From assembly GCA_039026235.1 (NCBI GenBank), contig JBCCMQ010000002.1, positions 124,001 through 188,000 on the forward strand: a stretch of DNA of 64,000 bases, given 5' to 3'. Source of the DNA: JBCCMQ01 sp039026235. Its GTDB lineage: Bacteria; Pseudomonadota; Alphaproteobacteria; Rhodobacterales; Rhodobacteraceae. A program made the translations under genes and the position numbers. Numbering within the stretch: the first letter of the stretch is position 1; each line of letters starts with the position of its first letter. Below the pieces are notes generated by a model. That model worked only from the letters and a program-made list of their open reading frames with translations, made no database searches and was not told where the DNA came from. Shown here piece after piece: positions 33,816-44,448 of this stretch.

Positions 33816-34598
33816 CTATCGATCCGCGTCAGACGACACGTCGGCGTTTAGAAAACTGCGCACCGTTTCTTCGAATTCCCGCGGTTTTTCCGCGTGAAGC
33901 CAATGGCCGGCGTCCTTAATCTTTGCAAAGCGCGCGCTTGGAAAAAGCTGTCTGATCCGGGCGCGGTGTTCCGGTTGAACATAGTCCGAGGCGCCGCCGG
34001 AAAGAAACAGCGTCGGGCCCTCGAATTGCCCGTCGATCGCGGGAAAACTAAGAATCTTGGGCATGTCCCGATCCAGCGTTGCAAGGTTCAGGCGCCAACT
34101 GGCCGTGCTTACATCAAGGGACTGTAAAAGAAATGCCCGCGTGGTCGCGTCCTCAACGTATGCCGCCAATTGTCGGTCTGCGTCAGTCCTATTGGTGACC
34201 CGCGTCAAGTCGACGGCATTCATGGCCTGAACAAGGTGGGCCTGGGTGTGATCATAGGACACCGGTGCTATGTCTGCGATCACAAGGCGGTCGATCAGCT
34301 GCGGGTGACGCAAGGCCAGAACCATGGCCGCCTTACCACCCATCGAATGGCCAATGACATGCGCGGGTTGGCCGGTGTCGACAACAATCGAAGCCAGATC
34401 TTTGGCCAGATCGTCATAACTATGGCTCTCGGACCAGGGGCTTTCTCCATGATTACGCATATCCACGGCGGTCACGCAAAAATTCCGGGAAAGGCGCTTG
34501 GCCAGCACGCCCCAGTTTCTGGCCGAGCCGAAGAGACCGTGTGCGATCAGCAGGCGTGGAGCATCCATTAGCCCAAACTGCACCAGCTTCAGATGCAT
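33816..34598 (-). CDS. Alpha/beta-hydrolase (YbfF-like esterase)
   Basis: 260 residues. LLIAHGLFGSARNWG opens the fold; GHSMGGKAAM is the nucleophile elbow with Ser; the catalytic His lies in DAGHWLHAEKP. Short-chain or thioester esterase of the YbfF type is the best fit; the natural substrate is unknown. Cytoplasmic. It follows glyA on the same strand with a gap of about 30 bases, so possibly co-transcribed. Confidence 0.85.
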   Translation of the reverse strand: MHLKLVQFGLMDAPRLLIAHGLFGSARNWGVLAKRLSRNFCVTAVDMRNHGESPWSESHSYDDLAKDLASIVVDTGQPAHVIGHSMGGKAAMVLALRHPQLIDRLVIADIAPVSYDHTQAHLVQAMNAVDLTRVTNRTDADRQLAAYVEDATTRAFLLQSLDVSTASWRLNLATLDRDMPKILSFPAIDGQFEGPTLFLSGGASDYVQPEHRARIRQLFPSARFAKIKDAGHWLHAEKPREFEETVRSFLNADVSSDADR

Positions 34599-34629
34599 GG
34601 GCGTGACCTAGGGAAACAGAATCCGGCGA

Positions 34630-35925
<1,296 letters not shown>

Positions 35926-36084
35926 GGCGAGACCTCTGTGGCGGGGCAATTTGAGCGTTGTCTACATCGGACGATACGCGCGAAAAACCCTTAAATGCAC
36001 CCCACTCGTGTGCGCCGTTTTGTCAGGGGCTTGTCTTTCCCACGCGTCCGGTCACATTTGGTGCAAAGAACAAGGGAATTGGGC

Positions 36085-36849
36085 ATGACGACGCCCCGGG
36101 TTAGTTTCCGCGCCAGCAGGACCGATGTCGCGCAGAGTGCACTGTCAGAGTTGACGCGCCGGTTCGGTCAATGTGCGCCAGAAGATGCCGAGATTATCGT
36201 GGCGCTCGGCGGCGACGGCTTCATGCTTGAGACGCTACACGACACTCAGCACCTGGGCGTCGCGGTCTACGGTATGAATTGCGGTACCATCGGTTTCCTG
36301 ATGAATGAATACAGCACCGACGATCTGGCCAAGCGTCTTGGTGAAGCCGCGGTCGAGATCATAAACCCTTTGTCGATGATCGCTACCAGCGCCGACGGCC
36401 GTGAGCACAATGCCCTTGCGATCAATGAGGTTTCGCTGCTGCGTCAGGGACCTCAGGCGGCCAAGCTGCGCGTTTCGGTCGACGGTCTCGTGCGCCTGGA
36501 AGAATTGGTCTGTGACGGTGCCCTTGTGGCGACACCGGCGGGATCGACGGCCTACAACTATTCAGCGCATGGTCCGGTGCTTCCCATCGGCTCAGATGTC
36601 CTTGCGCTGACCGCCGTCGCTCCGTTCCGGCCACGCCGGTGGCGCGGAGCGCTTCTCAACAAATCGGCCCGGGTGACGCTTGAGGTTCTCAATCCCGAAA
36701 AGCGGCCCGTTATGGCGGACGCCGATGGAAAGTCCGTTCGCGATGTCGTGCGTGTCGAAATCACCAGTGAACCGACCGTTTCGCACAGAATTCTCTTCGA
36801 TCCAGGCCATGGACTGGAAGAGCGTCTGATCCGCGAACAATTCGTCTGA
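36085..36849 (+). CDS. nadK: NAD kinase
   Basis: 254 residues, makes NADP from NAD and ATP. The GGDGFML motif, NCGTIGFLMNE and SGSTAYNYSAHGPVL-like (here PAGSTAYNYSAHGPV) segments are diagnostic. ATG 36085 with AAGG upstream is used; the open frame begins at 35995 but the earlier part has no family character. Size typical of the short alphaproteobacterial enzyme. Confidence 0.95.
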   Translation: MTTPRVSFRASRTDVAQSALSELTRRFGQCAPEDAEIIVALGGDGFMLETLHDTQHLGVAVYGMNCGTIGFLMNEYSTDDLAKRLGEAAVEIINPLSMIATSADGREHNALAINEVSLLRQGPQAAKLRVSVDGLVRLEELVCDGALVATPAGSTAYNYSAHGPVLPIGSDVLALTAVAPFRPRRWRGALLNKSARVTLEVLNPEKRPVMADADGKSVRDVVRVEITSEPTVSHRILFDPGHGLEERLIREQFV

Positions 36850-36860
36850 ACGGCCACCCG

Positions 36861-38447
36861 TCAGGCGCTAAGCACCATATGGGCCACACGTTCGCCGATC
36901 ATCATCGATGGCGCGTTGATGTTTCCGTTTGTGATCCGCGGGATCAGCGACGCATCGGCGACGCGCAATCCTTCCACGCCGTGAACGCGTGCTTCGGTGT
37001 CACAAACCGCCTGTGGCGCGCTACCCATTTTTGCCGTGCCGCACGGGTGATAGGCACTGTTTGCGTTGGCCTGTATGTAAGCATCAAGATCGCTGTCTGA
37101 TACAGCATCACTACCCGGAGAGATCTCGTCACCCCGGCAAAAGTCAAAGGCGGGCTGCGCCAGAATCTCACGGGCGGTGCGTACGGCGGCCCGGAAAACT
37201 TTCATGTCTTCGGGCCGCGAGAGGGCATTGGTGCAGATCCGCGGTGCGGCAAAGGGATCGGCCGACCGCAGACGGACCCAGCCCCTGCTTTCCGTTTTTA
37301 CCGGACCGACGTCGATGCTGTATCCGTCCTGGTCCGGCGGAATAGACCAGCCGTCCATAACGTAGGGCCAGAAGTGAAACTGGATGTCCGGATGGGTGAC
37401 CGTATCGGAGCTTCGTAAAAAGCCTCCGACGCGGCTTGGGGGCCCCGCGGCGGGGCCGGATTTGGACCAGATCCACTGCGCGCCGGCCAGCAGGATCCGG
37501 TGCCGCGCCAGAAGCTTGTTCTTGGACATGCCCTTGTGAGGGCAGTTGAATTTCACATGGCATTCGACATGATCCTGCAGGTTCTCGCCCACACCCGGTA
37601 GGTCAACGAGAACGGGCAGGTCATGGTCGCGCAATTGATCGGCCGGCCCGATGCCGGACAGCATCAAAAGCTGTGGTGACTGGAAAGCGCCGGCGCACAA
37701 GATCACCTCTTTTTCGGCGACGGCGGTGATGTCTGCCCCGCGACGGCGAAAGACAACCCCGGTTGCGCGTGTGCCATCGAAAGCCACTTTGGTCGCCTGT
37801 GCCTCGGTTAAGACTGTCAGGTTTGGGCGGCCACGCGCCGGGTGGATACAGGCCCGCGCCGTACCGCATCGCCATCCCTTGTCGATGTTGGCGTCAAAAG
37901 CGCTGACGCCTTCCTGTTCGGCACCGTTGTAATCTATTGGAACGGCATGACCGGCCTCGGATCCTGCGACAATAAAGGCGTCTTCGATTGGGTGATTGTT
38001 CTTCTGTTTTTCGACGGAAACCGGTCCTGCTGAACCGCGATACGCGTCGCCACCTTCGCTGTAGCGTTCAATGGACTTAAAGAATGGCAGGACGTCGTCA
38101 TATCCCCAGCCGGTGGCGCCATCTTCCACCCATTCGGCATAGTCCATGGGGTGGCCTCGCACGAAAACCATACCGTTCAGGGACGATGATCCGCCAAGAA
38201 CCTTGCCTCGCGGCTGAAAAATGCGCCGACCGTCCAGGTGCGGCTCGGGCTCTCCCTGGAACGCCCAATTCCGGGGGCCGCCGTCGAAAGTATACCGGGC
38301 GCCGGCCGGAATTGTGGTTGTCCAGTGGCGGTCGGACAGACCAGCCTCCAGTAGGAGAACGCGGTTTCTTGGATCTTCGGACAGCCGAAGGGCCATAAAA
38401 CCTCCAGCCGATCCCGACCCGACGATCACATAGTCATAGGTGTTCAT
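36861..38447 (-). CDS. GMC-family FAD oxidoreductase (choline dehydrogenase-like)
   Basis: 528 residues. FAD-binding GSGSAGG (10-16) at the N-terminus, the GMC signatures (KVLGGSSSLNGMVFVRG) and a C-terminal HPCGTAKMG with the active-site His. Choline/alcohol dehydrogenases oxidise primary alcohols. Unlike BetA it is not accompanied by betB or betI, so the substrate may differ. Starts at ATG 38447. Confidence 0.88.
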   Translation of the reverse strand: MNTYDYVIVGSGSAGGFMALRLSEDPRNRVLLLEAGLSDRHWTTTIPAGARYTFDGGPRNWAFQGEPEPHLDGRRIFQPRGKVLGGSSSLNGMVFVRGHPMDYAEWVEDGATGWGYDDVLPFFKSIERYSEGGDAYRGSAGPVSVEKQKNNHPIEDAFIVAGSEAGHAVPIDYNGAEQEGVSAFDANIDKGWRCGTARACIHPARGRPNLTVLTEAQATKVAFDGTRATGVVFRRRGADITAVAEKEVILCAGAFQSPQLLMLSGIGPADQLRDHDLPVLVDLPGVGENLQDHVECHVKFNCPHKGMSKNKLLARHRILLAGAQWIWSKSGPAAGPPSRVGGFLRSSDTVTHPDIQFHFWPYVMDGWSIPPDQDGYSIDVGPVKTESRGWVRLRSADPFAAPRICTNALSRPEDMKVFRAAVRTAREILAQPAFDFCRGDEISPGSDAVSDSDLDAYIQANANSAYHPCGTAKMGSAPQAVCDTEARVHGVEGLRVADASLIPRITNGNINAPSMMIGERVAHMVLSA

Positions 38448-38536
38448 GGCGCACCTTTTCGGTCAGATGGGATTTCACCATGGCGCAACCTGCGCGCCGA
38501 CCGCTCAAAGCGAATTGCTGGCACTCAGGTTCGAAT

Positions 38537-40432
38537 TCAGGCTTTTTCCGCATAGCCGAGCGTTTTCAATGCCTCTTCGATCTCGGTCAGGATGGCCGGA
38601 TCATCAATTGTGGCTGGCATCTTGAATGCGGAACCGTCCGCGATCTTTACCATGATTGCCCGCAGGATTTTCCCGGATCGGGTCTTCGGCAACCTGTCGA
38701 CGACCGTCGCCAGCTTGAAGGCCGCCACTGGCCCGATTTGATGTCGTACGTCGGCAACGACCTCGGCGACAATCTCATCATGCGGGCGATTGCAGCCCGC
38801 GTTCAAGCAAAGGAAGCCAAGTGGCAGCTGCCCCTTCAGTTCGTCTGAAACACCGATAACGGCACATTCCGCAACGTCCTTATGAGCCGACAGGACCTCT
38901 TCCATCGCACCGGTCGACAGTCGGTGGCCAGCAACGTTAATGACGTCATCGGTTCGTGCCATGATGTAGACGTACCCGTCCTCATCAAGGTACCCAGCGT
39001 CGCCTGTCTCGTAGTAGCCCGGGAAGTTGTCCAGATAACTTTTCCGGAACCGTTCTTCGGCACCCCAGAGGGTAGGGAGCGTGCCCGGAGGCAAAGGCAG
39101 GGGCGTAACGATCGCCCCAAGCTCTCCCCTTTCACGCAGCGCGCCGTCTTCCGCCATGATCTTCATGTCATAGCCGGGCATTGGAACGGCTGGTGAGCCG
39201 AGCTTGACCGGCAAAAGCTCTGTCCCAAGCGGGTTACAGACTGCTGGATAGCCCAGTTCGGTCTGCCACCAGTGGTCGATGACCGGCACGTTCAGATTGG
39301 TCTGCGCCCAGACGATCGTGTCTGGGTCCGCCCGTTCACCGGCCAGAAACAGAGAACGTAAGGACGACAGATCATAGTTGGCGATAAGCTCCGCTTTGGG
39401 GTCATCCCGCTTGATCGCGCGGAAGGCCGTTGGCGCCGTGAAAAGGCATGCGACCTTGTGGTCCTGGACGACCCTCCAGAATGTACCCGCATCCGGTGTA
39501 CCGACCGGCTTACCTTCGAAGATTACCGTCGTATTTCCATGGATCAGCGGCGCATAGCAAATGTACGAGTGTCCCACGACCCACCCCACGTCTGACGCGG
39601 CCCAAAAGACTTCGCCGGGTTCCACACCGTAGACGTTTTTCATGGTCCAGTTCAGCGCGACCAGATGCCCCGCGGTATCGCGCACGACGCCCTTCGGCTG
39701 GCCGGTCGTGCCGGACGTGTAAAGGATGTAGGCGGGATGGTCGCCCGCAACCGGCACGCAATCGGCTGCGGGCACATCTTCCTGGACAGCGTTCCATTCA
39801 AAGTCGCGCCCGTCGAACAGATCCGCCTCGCATGCAGGCCGCTGGTAGATCACACAAAAGTCGGGGCTATGGTCGGATTGGGCAATCGCGTCATCAAGCA
39901 AGGGCTTGTAGGGCACAATCCGGCCGGGTTCGAGGCCGCAGGAACCGGCAATGATTGCTTTTGGTTTCGCGTCGTCGATCCGAACGGCCAATTCATGGGC
40001 TGCAAAACCGCCAAAGACCACTGAATGGATCGCGCCCAGCCGGACAACGGCCAACATGGCAATGACCGCTTCAGGCACCATCGGCATATAAATGATGACG
40101 CGGTCACCCTTGGTGACCCCTTTTGCCGCAAGAGCCCCGGCGAGGCCGGCAACGCGGTCCTTAAGCTCACCGTAGGTGATGCGCTGAACCTGGCCGCTGA
40201 CGGGGCTGTCATAGACAATCGCCACCTGATCGGCGCGCCCGTGGGCGACGTGGCGGTCGACAGCGTTGTGGCAGGTGTTGGTCAGACCATCGGCAAACCA
40301 GCGGTAAAGTGGTACATCTTCTTCAAACAATGCTCTGGACGGTGGCTTGTCCCAATCTATCGCCTCTGCGGCAGCCATCCAGAACGCTTCCGGATCGGCC
40401 TTCCAGCTGGCGTATAGCTCGGCATAAGTCAT
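38537..40432 (-). CDS. prpE: Propionyl-CoA synthetase
   Basis: 631 residues, ANL adenylating enzyme turning propionate, CoA and ATP to propionyl-CoA. YILYTSGTTGQPKGVVRD is the adenylate P-loop; PKTRSGKILRAI carries the regulatory acetylation lysine that CobB can deacylate. The length and N-terminus (YAELYASWKADPEAFW) fit PrpE. GGAGA is 6 bases before ATG 40432. Same direction as the malic enzyme gene upstream; about 70 bases apart. Confidence 0.93.
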   Translation of the reverse strand: MTYAELYASWKADPEAFWMAAAEAIDWDKPPSRALFEEDVPLYRWFADGLTNTCHNAVDRHVAHGRADQVAIVYDSPVSGQVQRITYGELKDRVAGLAGALAAKGVTKGDRVIIYMPMVPEAVIAMLAVVRLGAIHSVVFGGFAAHELAVRIDDAKPKAIIAGSCGLEPGRIVPYKPLLDDAIAQSDHSPDFCVIYQRPACEADLFDGRDFEWNAVQEDVPAADCVPVAGDHPAYILYTSGTTGQPKGVVRDTAGHLVALNWTMKNVYGVEPGEVFWAASDVGWVVGHSYICYAPLIHGNTTVIFEGKPVGTPDAGTFWRVVQDHKVACLFTAPTAFRAIKRDDPKAELIANYDLSSLRSLFLAGERADPDTIVWAQTNLNVPVIDHWWQTELGYPAVCNPLGTELLPVKLGSPAVPMPGYDMKIMAEDGALRERGELGAIVTPLPLPPGTLPTLWGAEERFRKSYLDNFPGYYETGDAGYLDEDGYVYIMARTDDVINVAGHRLSTGAMEEVLSAHKDVAECAVIGVSDELKGQLPLGFLCLNAGCNRPHDEIVAEVVADVRHQIGPVAAFKLATVVDRLPKTRSGKILRAIMVKIADGSAFKMPATIDDPAILTEIEEALKTLGYAEKA

Positions 40433-40500
40433 GCAGTTCTCCATCCCTTGCCGCAGAGTGTTACGCGCGATCCGGCGCGTGCCGCAAGTGATTAGCGCAG

Positions 40501-42780
40501 CTATGCGTAGTGCATGACCGGCGTTCCGGCGAGCGCAGAGATATTGAGAAGCCCGCGCGCCGTGATCGACGGGGTGACGATGTGGGCCCGGTTGCCCATG
40601 CCCATCAGGATCGGGCCAACCTCAAGGCCGCCGGCCTTTGCCTTCAGGATGTTGCGTACGCCTGACGCAGCGTCCGTGTTAGAGAAGACAAGTGCGTTCG
40701 CGGGCCCGTGGAACCGGCTTTCCGGCATCAAACGACTGCGCAGATCCTGATCAAGCGCGGCGTCTATGTGCATCTCACCCTCGTACGCGAAATCGGTATC
40801 GATGGCGTCGAGTTTTGCCATGGCGGCCCGCATGCGATCGGCGCTTTCAGTCTGGAGGTTGCCAAACTGGGAATGCGAACACAAAGCGACCCGGGGCTCG
40901 ACGCCGAAACGGCGCATATGGCGTGCTGTGCCGATCACAGTCTCGACGATCTGCCCCGGCGTGGGAAGCGCGTGGATCTGTGTGTCGGCAATGAACAGAG
41001 GTCCATCCTCAAGGATCATAAGGCTCAGCGCCCCAATGGGGTGGAGCCCGGTCGTTCCTAGGATTTCTTGCACGTATTTGAGGTGCCAGAGGTACTGGCC
41101 AAAGGTTCCGCAGATCATGCTGTCGGCTTCACCGCGATGCACCATGACCGCGGCAATTGCGGTCGTATTGGTCCGCATGATCGCCCTTGCAAGGTCCGGG
41201 GTAACGCCCCGTCTTGCCATCAGGCCATGGTAGGTGCCCCAATAGTCGCGATACCGTGGATCGTTCTCTGGGTTGACCAACTGAAAGTCCCTGTCCGGTC
41301 GGATCGTTAGTCCGCTGCGTTCACAGCGCGCTTCCACCACGTCCGGTCGTCCAATCAGGATCGGGACATCCGACATGCCTTCCAGCATCGACTGGGCAGT
41401 GCGCAAGACACGCTCTTCTTCGCCCTCGGCAAAAACCAGCGTGCGACGGGCCTGGGCCGCGGCTTCAAAAACCGGGCGCATGATGAAAGCCGACCGATAA
41501 ACCGAGCCATCGAGAACGCGCTTGTAGGCTTCGATATCTGCGATCGGCCGGCTTGCGACGCCCGAGTCCATGGCCGCCTGGGCGACTGAACTTGCCACAA
41601 TGCTGATCAGGCGCGGGTCAAATGGCTTCGGGATAAGATAGTCGGCGCCAAAGGTCAGTGCCTCGCTTTTATAGGCCGCGGCCGCCTCGGCGCTGGTGGT
41701 CGCGCGGGCGAGCGCGGCGATGCCTTCGATACAGGCCAGCTTCATCTCGTCGTTGATATCGGTCGCCCCCACGTCGAGCGCACCGCGGAAGATGAACGGA
41801 AAACAGAGTACGTTGTTGACCTGATTGGGAAAATCCGACCGGCCCGTGGCAATGATCGCGTCCGGTGCGACCGCGCGGGCCGCGTCAGGCATGATTTCGG
41901 GCACGGGATTGGCCAGCGCAAAGATGATTGGCCGTTCCGCCATCTTGCTGACCATCCCGGGCTTCAGAACATCGGGCCCCGATAGTCCTAGAAAGAGATC
42001 GGCATCCACAATAACTTCGTCCAGCGTACGCAGGTCTGACGCCTGGGCATAGGCCGCTTTCTGTTCGGTCATGTCCTCGGATCGGCCTTCGTAAACCAGA
42101 CCAGAGATGTCGCACAGCCAGACATTTTCACGCCGGACACCAAGTTTCAGCAGCAAATTTAGGCAGGCAATGCCCGCGGCGCCGCCCCCGGTCGAGACGA
42201 TCTTGATGTCCTCAAAACGTTTGCCGGCAACCCGAAGCGCATTCGTTGCCGCCGCACCGACCACGATTGCGGTTCCATGCTGGTCGTCGTGAAAGACGGG
42301 GATGTTCATTTTCGACCGGCAGATGTCTTCGACGATGAAGCAGTCCGGGGCCTTTATGTCTTCCAGATTAATCGCGCCAAAACTGGGCTCGAGCGCACAG
42401 ACGATCTCGGCCAGTTTTTCGGGATCGGCGGCATCGACCTCCAGATCAAAACAGTCGATACCGGCGAACTTCTTGAACAAAACGGCCTTGCCTTCCATGA
42501 CCGGTTTGGATGCCAGGGCGCCGATATTGCCCAAACCCAAGACAGCCGTTCCATTCGACACCACTGCCACAAGGTTTGCGCGGCTTGTATACTGGCTGGC
42601 GTTTTGGGGGTCGGCCTTGATCTCAAGACTGGCTTCGGCAACGCCGGGACTGTACGCGCGCGCAAGATCGAAGCCGTTTGCCAGTGGCTTGGTCGCCCGG
42701 ATTTCCAGTTTTCCCGGTCTGGGATGGGCATGGTAATCCAACGCTTGCTGGCGAAGACTGTCCTGGGGTGAATCGCTCAT
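40501..42780 (-). CDS. maeB: NADP-dependent malic enzyme fused to phosphotransacetylase domain
   Basis: 759 residues. N-terminal malic domain (AYSPGVAEA, VFHDDQHGTAIV, STGGGAAGIACL with the NADP site) and a C-terminal phosphate acetyltransferase-like domain from about 430 (YKRVLDGSVYRSAFIMRP...). This is the usual MaeB architecture; the PTA-like part is regulatory, sensing acetyl-CoA, without proven transferase activity. AAGGAG is 6 bases before ATG 42780. Supplies pyruvate and NADPH. Confidence 0.95.
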   Translation of the reverse strand: MSDSPQDSLRQQALDYHAHPRPGKLEIRATKPLANGFDLARAYSPGVAEASLEIKADPQNASQYTSRANLVAVVSNGTAVLGLGNIGALASKPVMEGKAVLFKKFAGIDCFDLEVDAADPEKLAEIVCALEPSFGAINLEDIKAPDCFIVEDICRSKMNIPVFHDDQHGTAIVVGAAATNALRVAGKRFEDIKIVSTGGGAAGIACLNLLLKLGVRRENVWLCDISGLVYEGRSEDMTEQKAAYAQASDLRTLDEVIVDADLFLGLSGPDVLKPGMVSKMAERPIIFALANPVPEIMPDAARAVAPDAIIATGRSDFPNQVNNVLCFPFIFRGALDVGATDINDEMKLACIEGIAALARATTSAEAAAAYKSEALTFGADYLIPKPFDPRLISIVASSVAQAAMDSGVASRPIADIEAYKRVLDGSVYRSAFIMRPVFEAAAQARRTLVFAEGEEERVLRTAQSMLEGMSDVPILIGRPDVVEARCERSGLTIRPDRDFQLVNPENDPRYRDYWGTYHGLMARRGVTPDLARAIMRTNTTAIAAVMVHRGEADSMICGTFGQYLWHLKYVQEILGTTGLHPIGALSLMILEDGPLFIADTQIHALPTPGQIVETVIGTARHMRRFGVEPRVALCSHSQFGNLQTESADRMRAAMAKLDAIDTDFAYEGEMHIDAALDQDLRSRLMPESRFHGPANALVFSNTDAASGVRNILKAKAGGLEVGPILMGMGNRAHIVTPSITARGLLNISALAGTPVMHYA

Positions 42781-42920
42781 CCGCAACTCCTTGGCTCCGT
42801 TCAGACAGCGATAGCGAAGTTCGCGGCCCAGCGAAACCGGGCTTAATCGGACCTAGACGCGGACTAATTTGACCGGGGCGACCGGACACGCCATGAAAGT
42901 GGGACGGAAGGGGACGGAAC

Positions 42921-44036
42921 ATGCAGAACATTCGCGCGGAAGTGCGATTGCCGACAAAGGACGTGCGTGACGATATTCCCTTTTTCACAAAGCGTCTCGG
43001 AATGCGGCTTGAAAAGATCTTTCCGGCTGACGACCCGGAGGTCGCCGTCTTTTCGGGCCACGGGCTGCGCATAAGCGTCGAAAAGGGCATCTCGGATCCT
43101 CCCGCTACGATCCGAATTCTGGCTGACGACCCGGTTCTGATTGCCGGCGGCGCGACCGAATTGACTGCTCCGAACGGAACGCGGGTGGAAATCGCACCGC
43201 TTGATCCGCCTGTGGTCATGCCCGAAGCCACGCAGAAGTTCGTGGTGCGACGCCTTGCCGATCAGGCGCCCTGGATCGTCGGCCGGGCGGGCATGCACTA
43301 CCGTGACCTGATACCGGACCGCCTGGGCGGGGCCATCATCGCGAGCCATATCCGAATTCCGGACGGGGGCCCGGTGCCGGACATGGTGCACTACCACTCA
43401 GTCGGATTTCAGCTGATCTTCTGCTACAAGGGCTGGGTTGATCTGGTCTATGAGGATCAGGGCCCGCCATTTCGGCTGCACGCTGGGAATTGCGTCATTC
43501 AACCTCCCGAAATACGCCACCGGGTGCTTTATGCCTCGGACAATATCGAAGTGATCGAAATCGGTGTTCCGGCGCGGCACATGACGACAATCGATCACGA
43601 TATGATCTTGCCAAATGACACTACAAACCCGGCGCGTCTTTTCGAAGGTCAGCGTTTCGTCCACCACAAGGCGGACGAAGCCGACTGGGGCGTGTTTCGT
43701 CTTCCGGGCCTGAAAAGCCGCGATACGACGATTGCGGAAAACACGGGCGGGGTCGCTGCGGTTCACGTTGCCCGCAAGGGGGACGGAGAAACAGTTTGGT
43801 CAAGACATGGCGCCGAGATCAATTTCACCTTCGTCATAAAGGGGACGATGCGCCTGGAAGGGGCCGGCCGCATGCCCGCCGATCTTTCCGAGGGTGACGC
43901 ATTTGTCGTGCCGCCGGATGTTCCCACGCGCTATGCGGATCTGTCGGACGATCTCGAGATCCTCGAGGTATCGCTCCCGGGCACATTCGCGACCTCACTT
44001 GACGGCTTGCAAACGGACGCTCAGGTGGCAGACTGA
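42921..44036 (+). CDS. Bicupin protein at head of nucleoside operon
   Basis: 371 residues. The N-terminal about 100 residues resemble a VOC/glyoxalase fold (PTKDVRDDIPFFTKRLGMRL). Two cupin domains follow: around 165-205 (PDMVHYHSVGFQLIFCYKGW, then HAGNCVIQPPEIRH) and around 300-355 (VTLRVV-like EINFTFVIKGTMRLEG, EGDAFVVPPDVPTRY). Metal-binding His residues appear in the first. Substrate unknown. Ends 5 bases before cdd, so it is the first gene of the nucleoside operon. GACGGAAC precedes the ATG. Confidence 0.75.
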   Translation: MQNIRAEVRLPTKDVRDDIPFFTKRLGMRLEKIFPADDPEVAVFSGHGLRISVEKGISDPPATIRILADDPVLIAGGATELTAPNGTRVEIAPLDPPVVMPEATQKFVVRRLADQAPWIVGRAGMHYRDLIPDRLGGAIIASHIRIPDGGPVPDMVHYHSVGFQLIFCYKGWVDLVYEDQGPPFRLHAGNCVIQPPEIRHRVLYASDNIEVIEIGVPARHMTTIDHDMILPNDTTNPARLFEGQRFVHHKADEADWGVFRLPGLKSRDTTIAENTGGVAAVHVARKGDGETVWSRHGAEINFTFVIKGTMRLEGAGRMPADLSEGDAFVVPPDVPTRYADLSDDLEILEVSLPGTFATSLDGLQTDAQVAD

Positions 44037-44041
44037 TCGCT

Positions 44042-44443
44042 ATGTCGACCAATGCCCTGATCGAAGCGGCGCGCGCGGTGCGCGAAAACGCCTATGCGCC
44101 CTATTCGTCATTTAAGGTTGGTGCGGCGCTGCGAACCGCATCGGGCAACGTCTATACCGGCTGCAACGTCGAAAACGTGGCTTATCCCGAAGGAACCTGC
44201 GCCGAAGCGGGCGCCATAGCCGCCATGTGTGCGGCGGGGGAACGCGAAGTGACTGAGGTTGCCGTCATCGCAGACAGCCCGGAACCGGTGCCCCCCTGTG
44301 GCGGCTGCCGTCAGAAGCTGGCCGAGTTCGCGGCACATGATGTGAAGGTAACCATGGCGACCACCCAGGGCGCAACGAAGACCGTTACCGTTGCCGACCT
44401 TCTGCCCGGCGCCTTTGGCGCGGGTCACATGGATGGGACCTGA
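44042..44443 (+). CDS. cdd: Cytidine deaminase
   Basis: 133 residues, homotetramer-type enzyme converting cytidine and deoxycytidine to uridine. TCAEAGAIAAM supplies the zinc Cys and catalytic Glu; PPCGGCRQKLAEF supplies the two other zinc cysteines. Operon gene, with 5 bases to the preceding and following genes. Confidence 0.95.
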   Translation: MSTNALIEAARAVRENAYAPYSSFKVGAALRTASGNVYTGCNVENVAYPEGTCAEAGAIAAMCAAGEREVTEVAVIADSPEPVPPCGGCRQKLAEFAAHDVKVTMATTQGATKTVTVADLLPGAFGAGHMDGT

Positions 44444-44448
44444 TCCGC

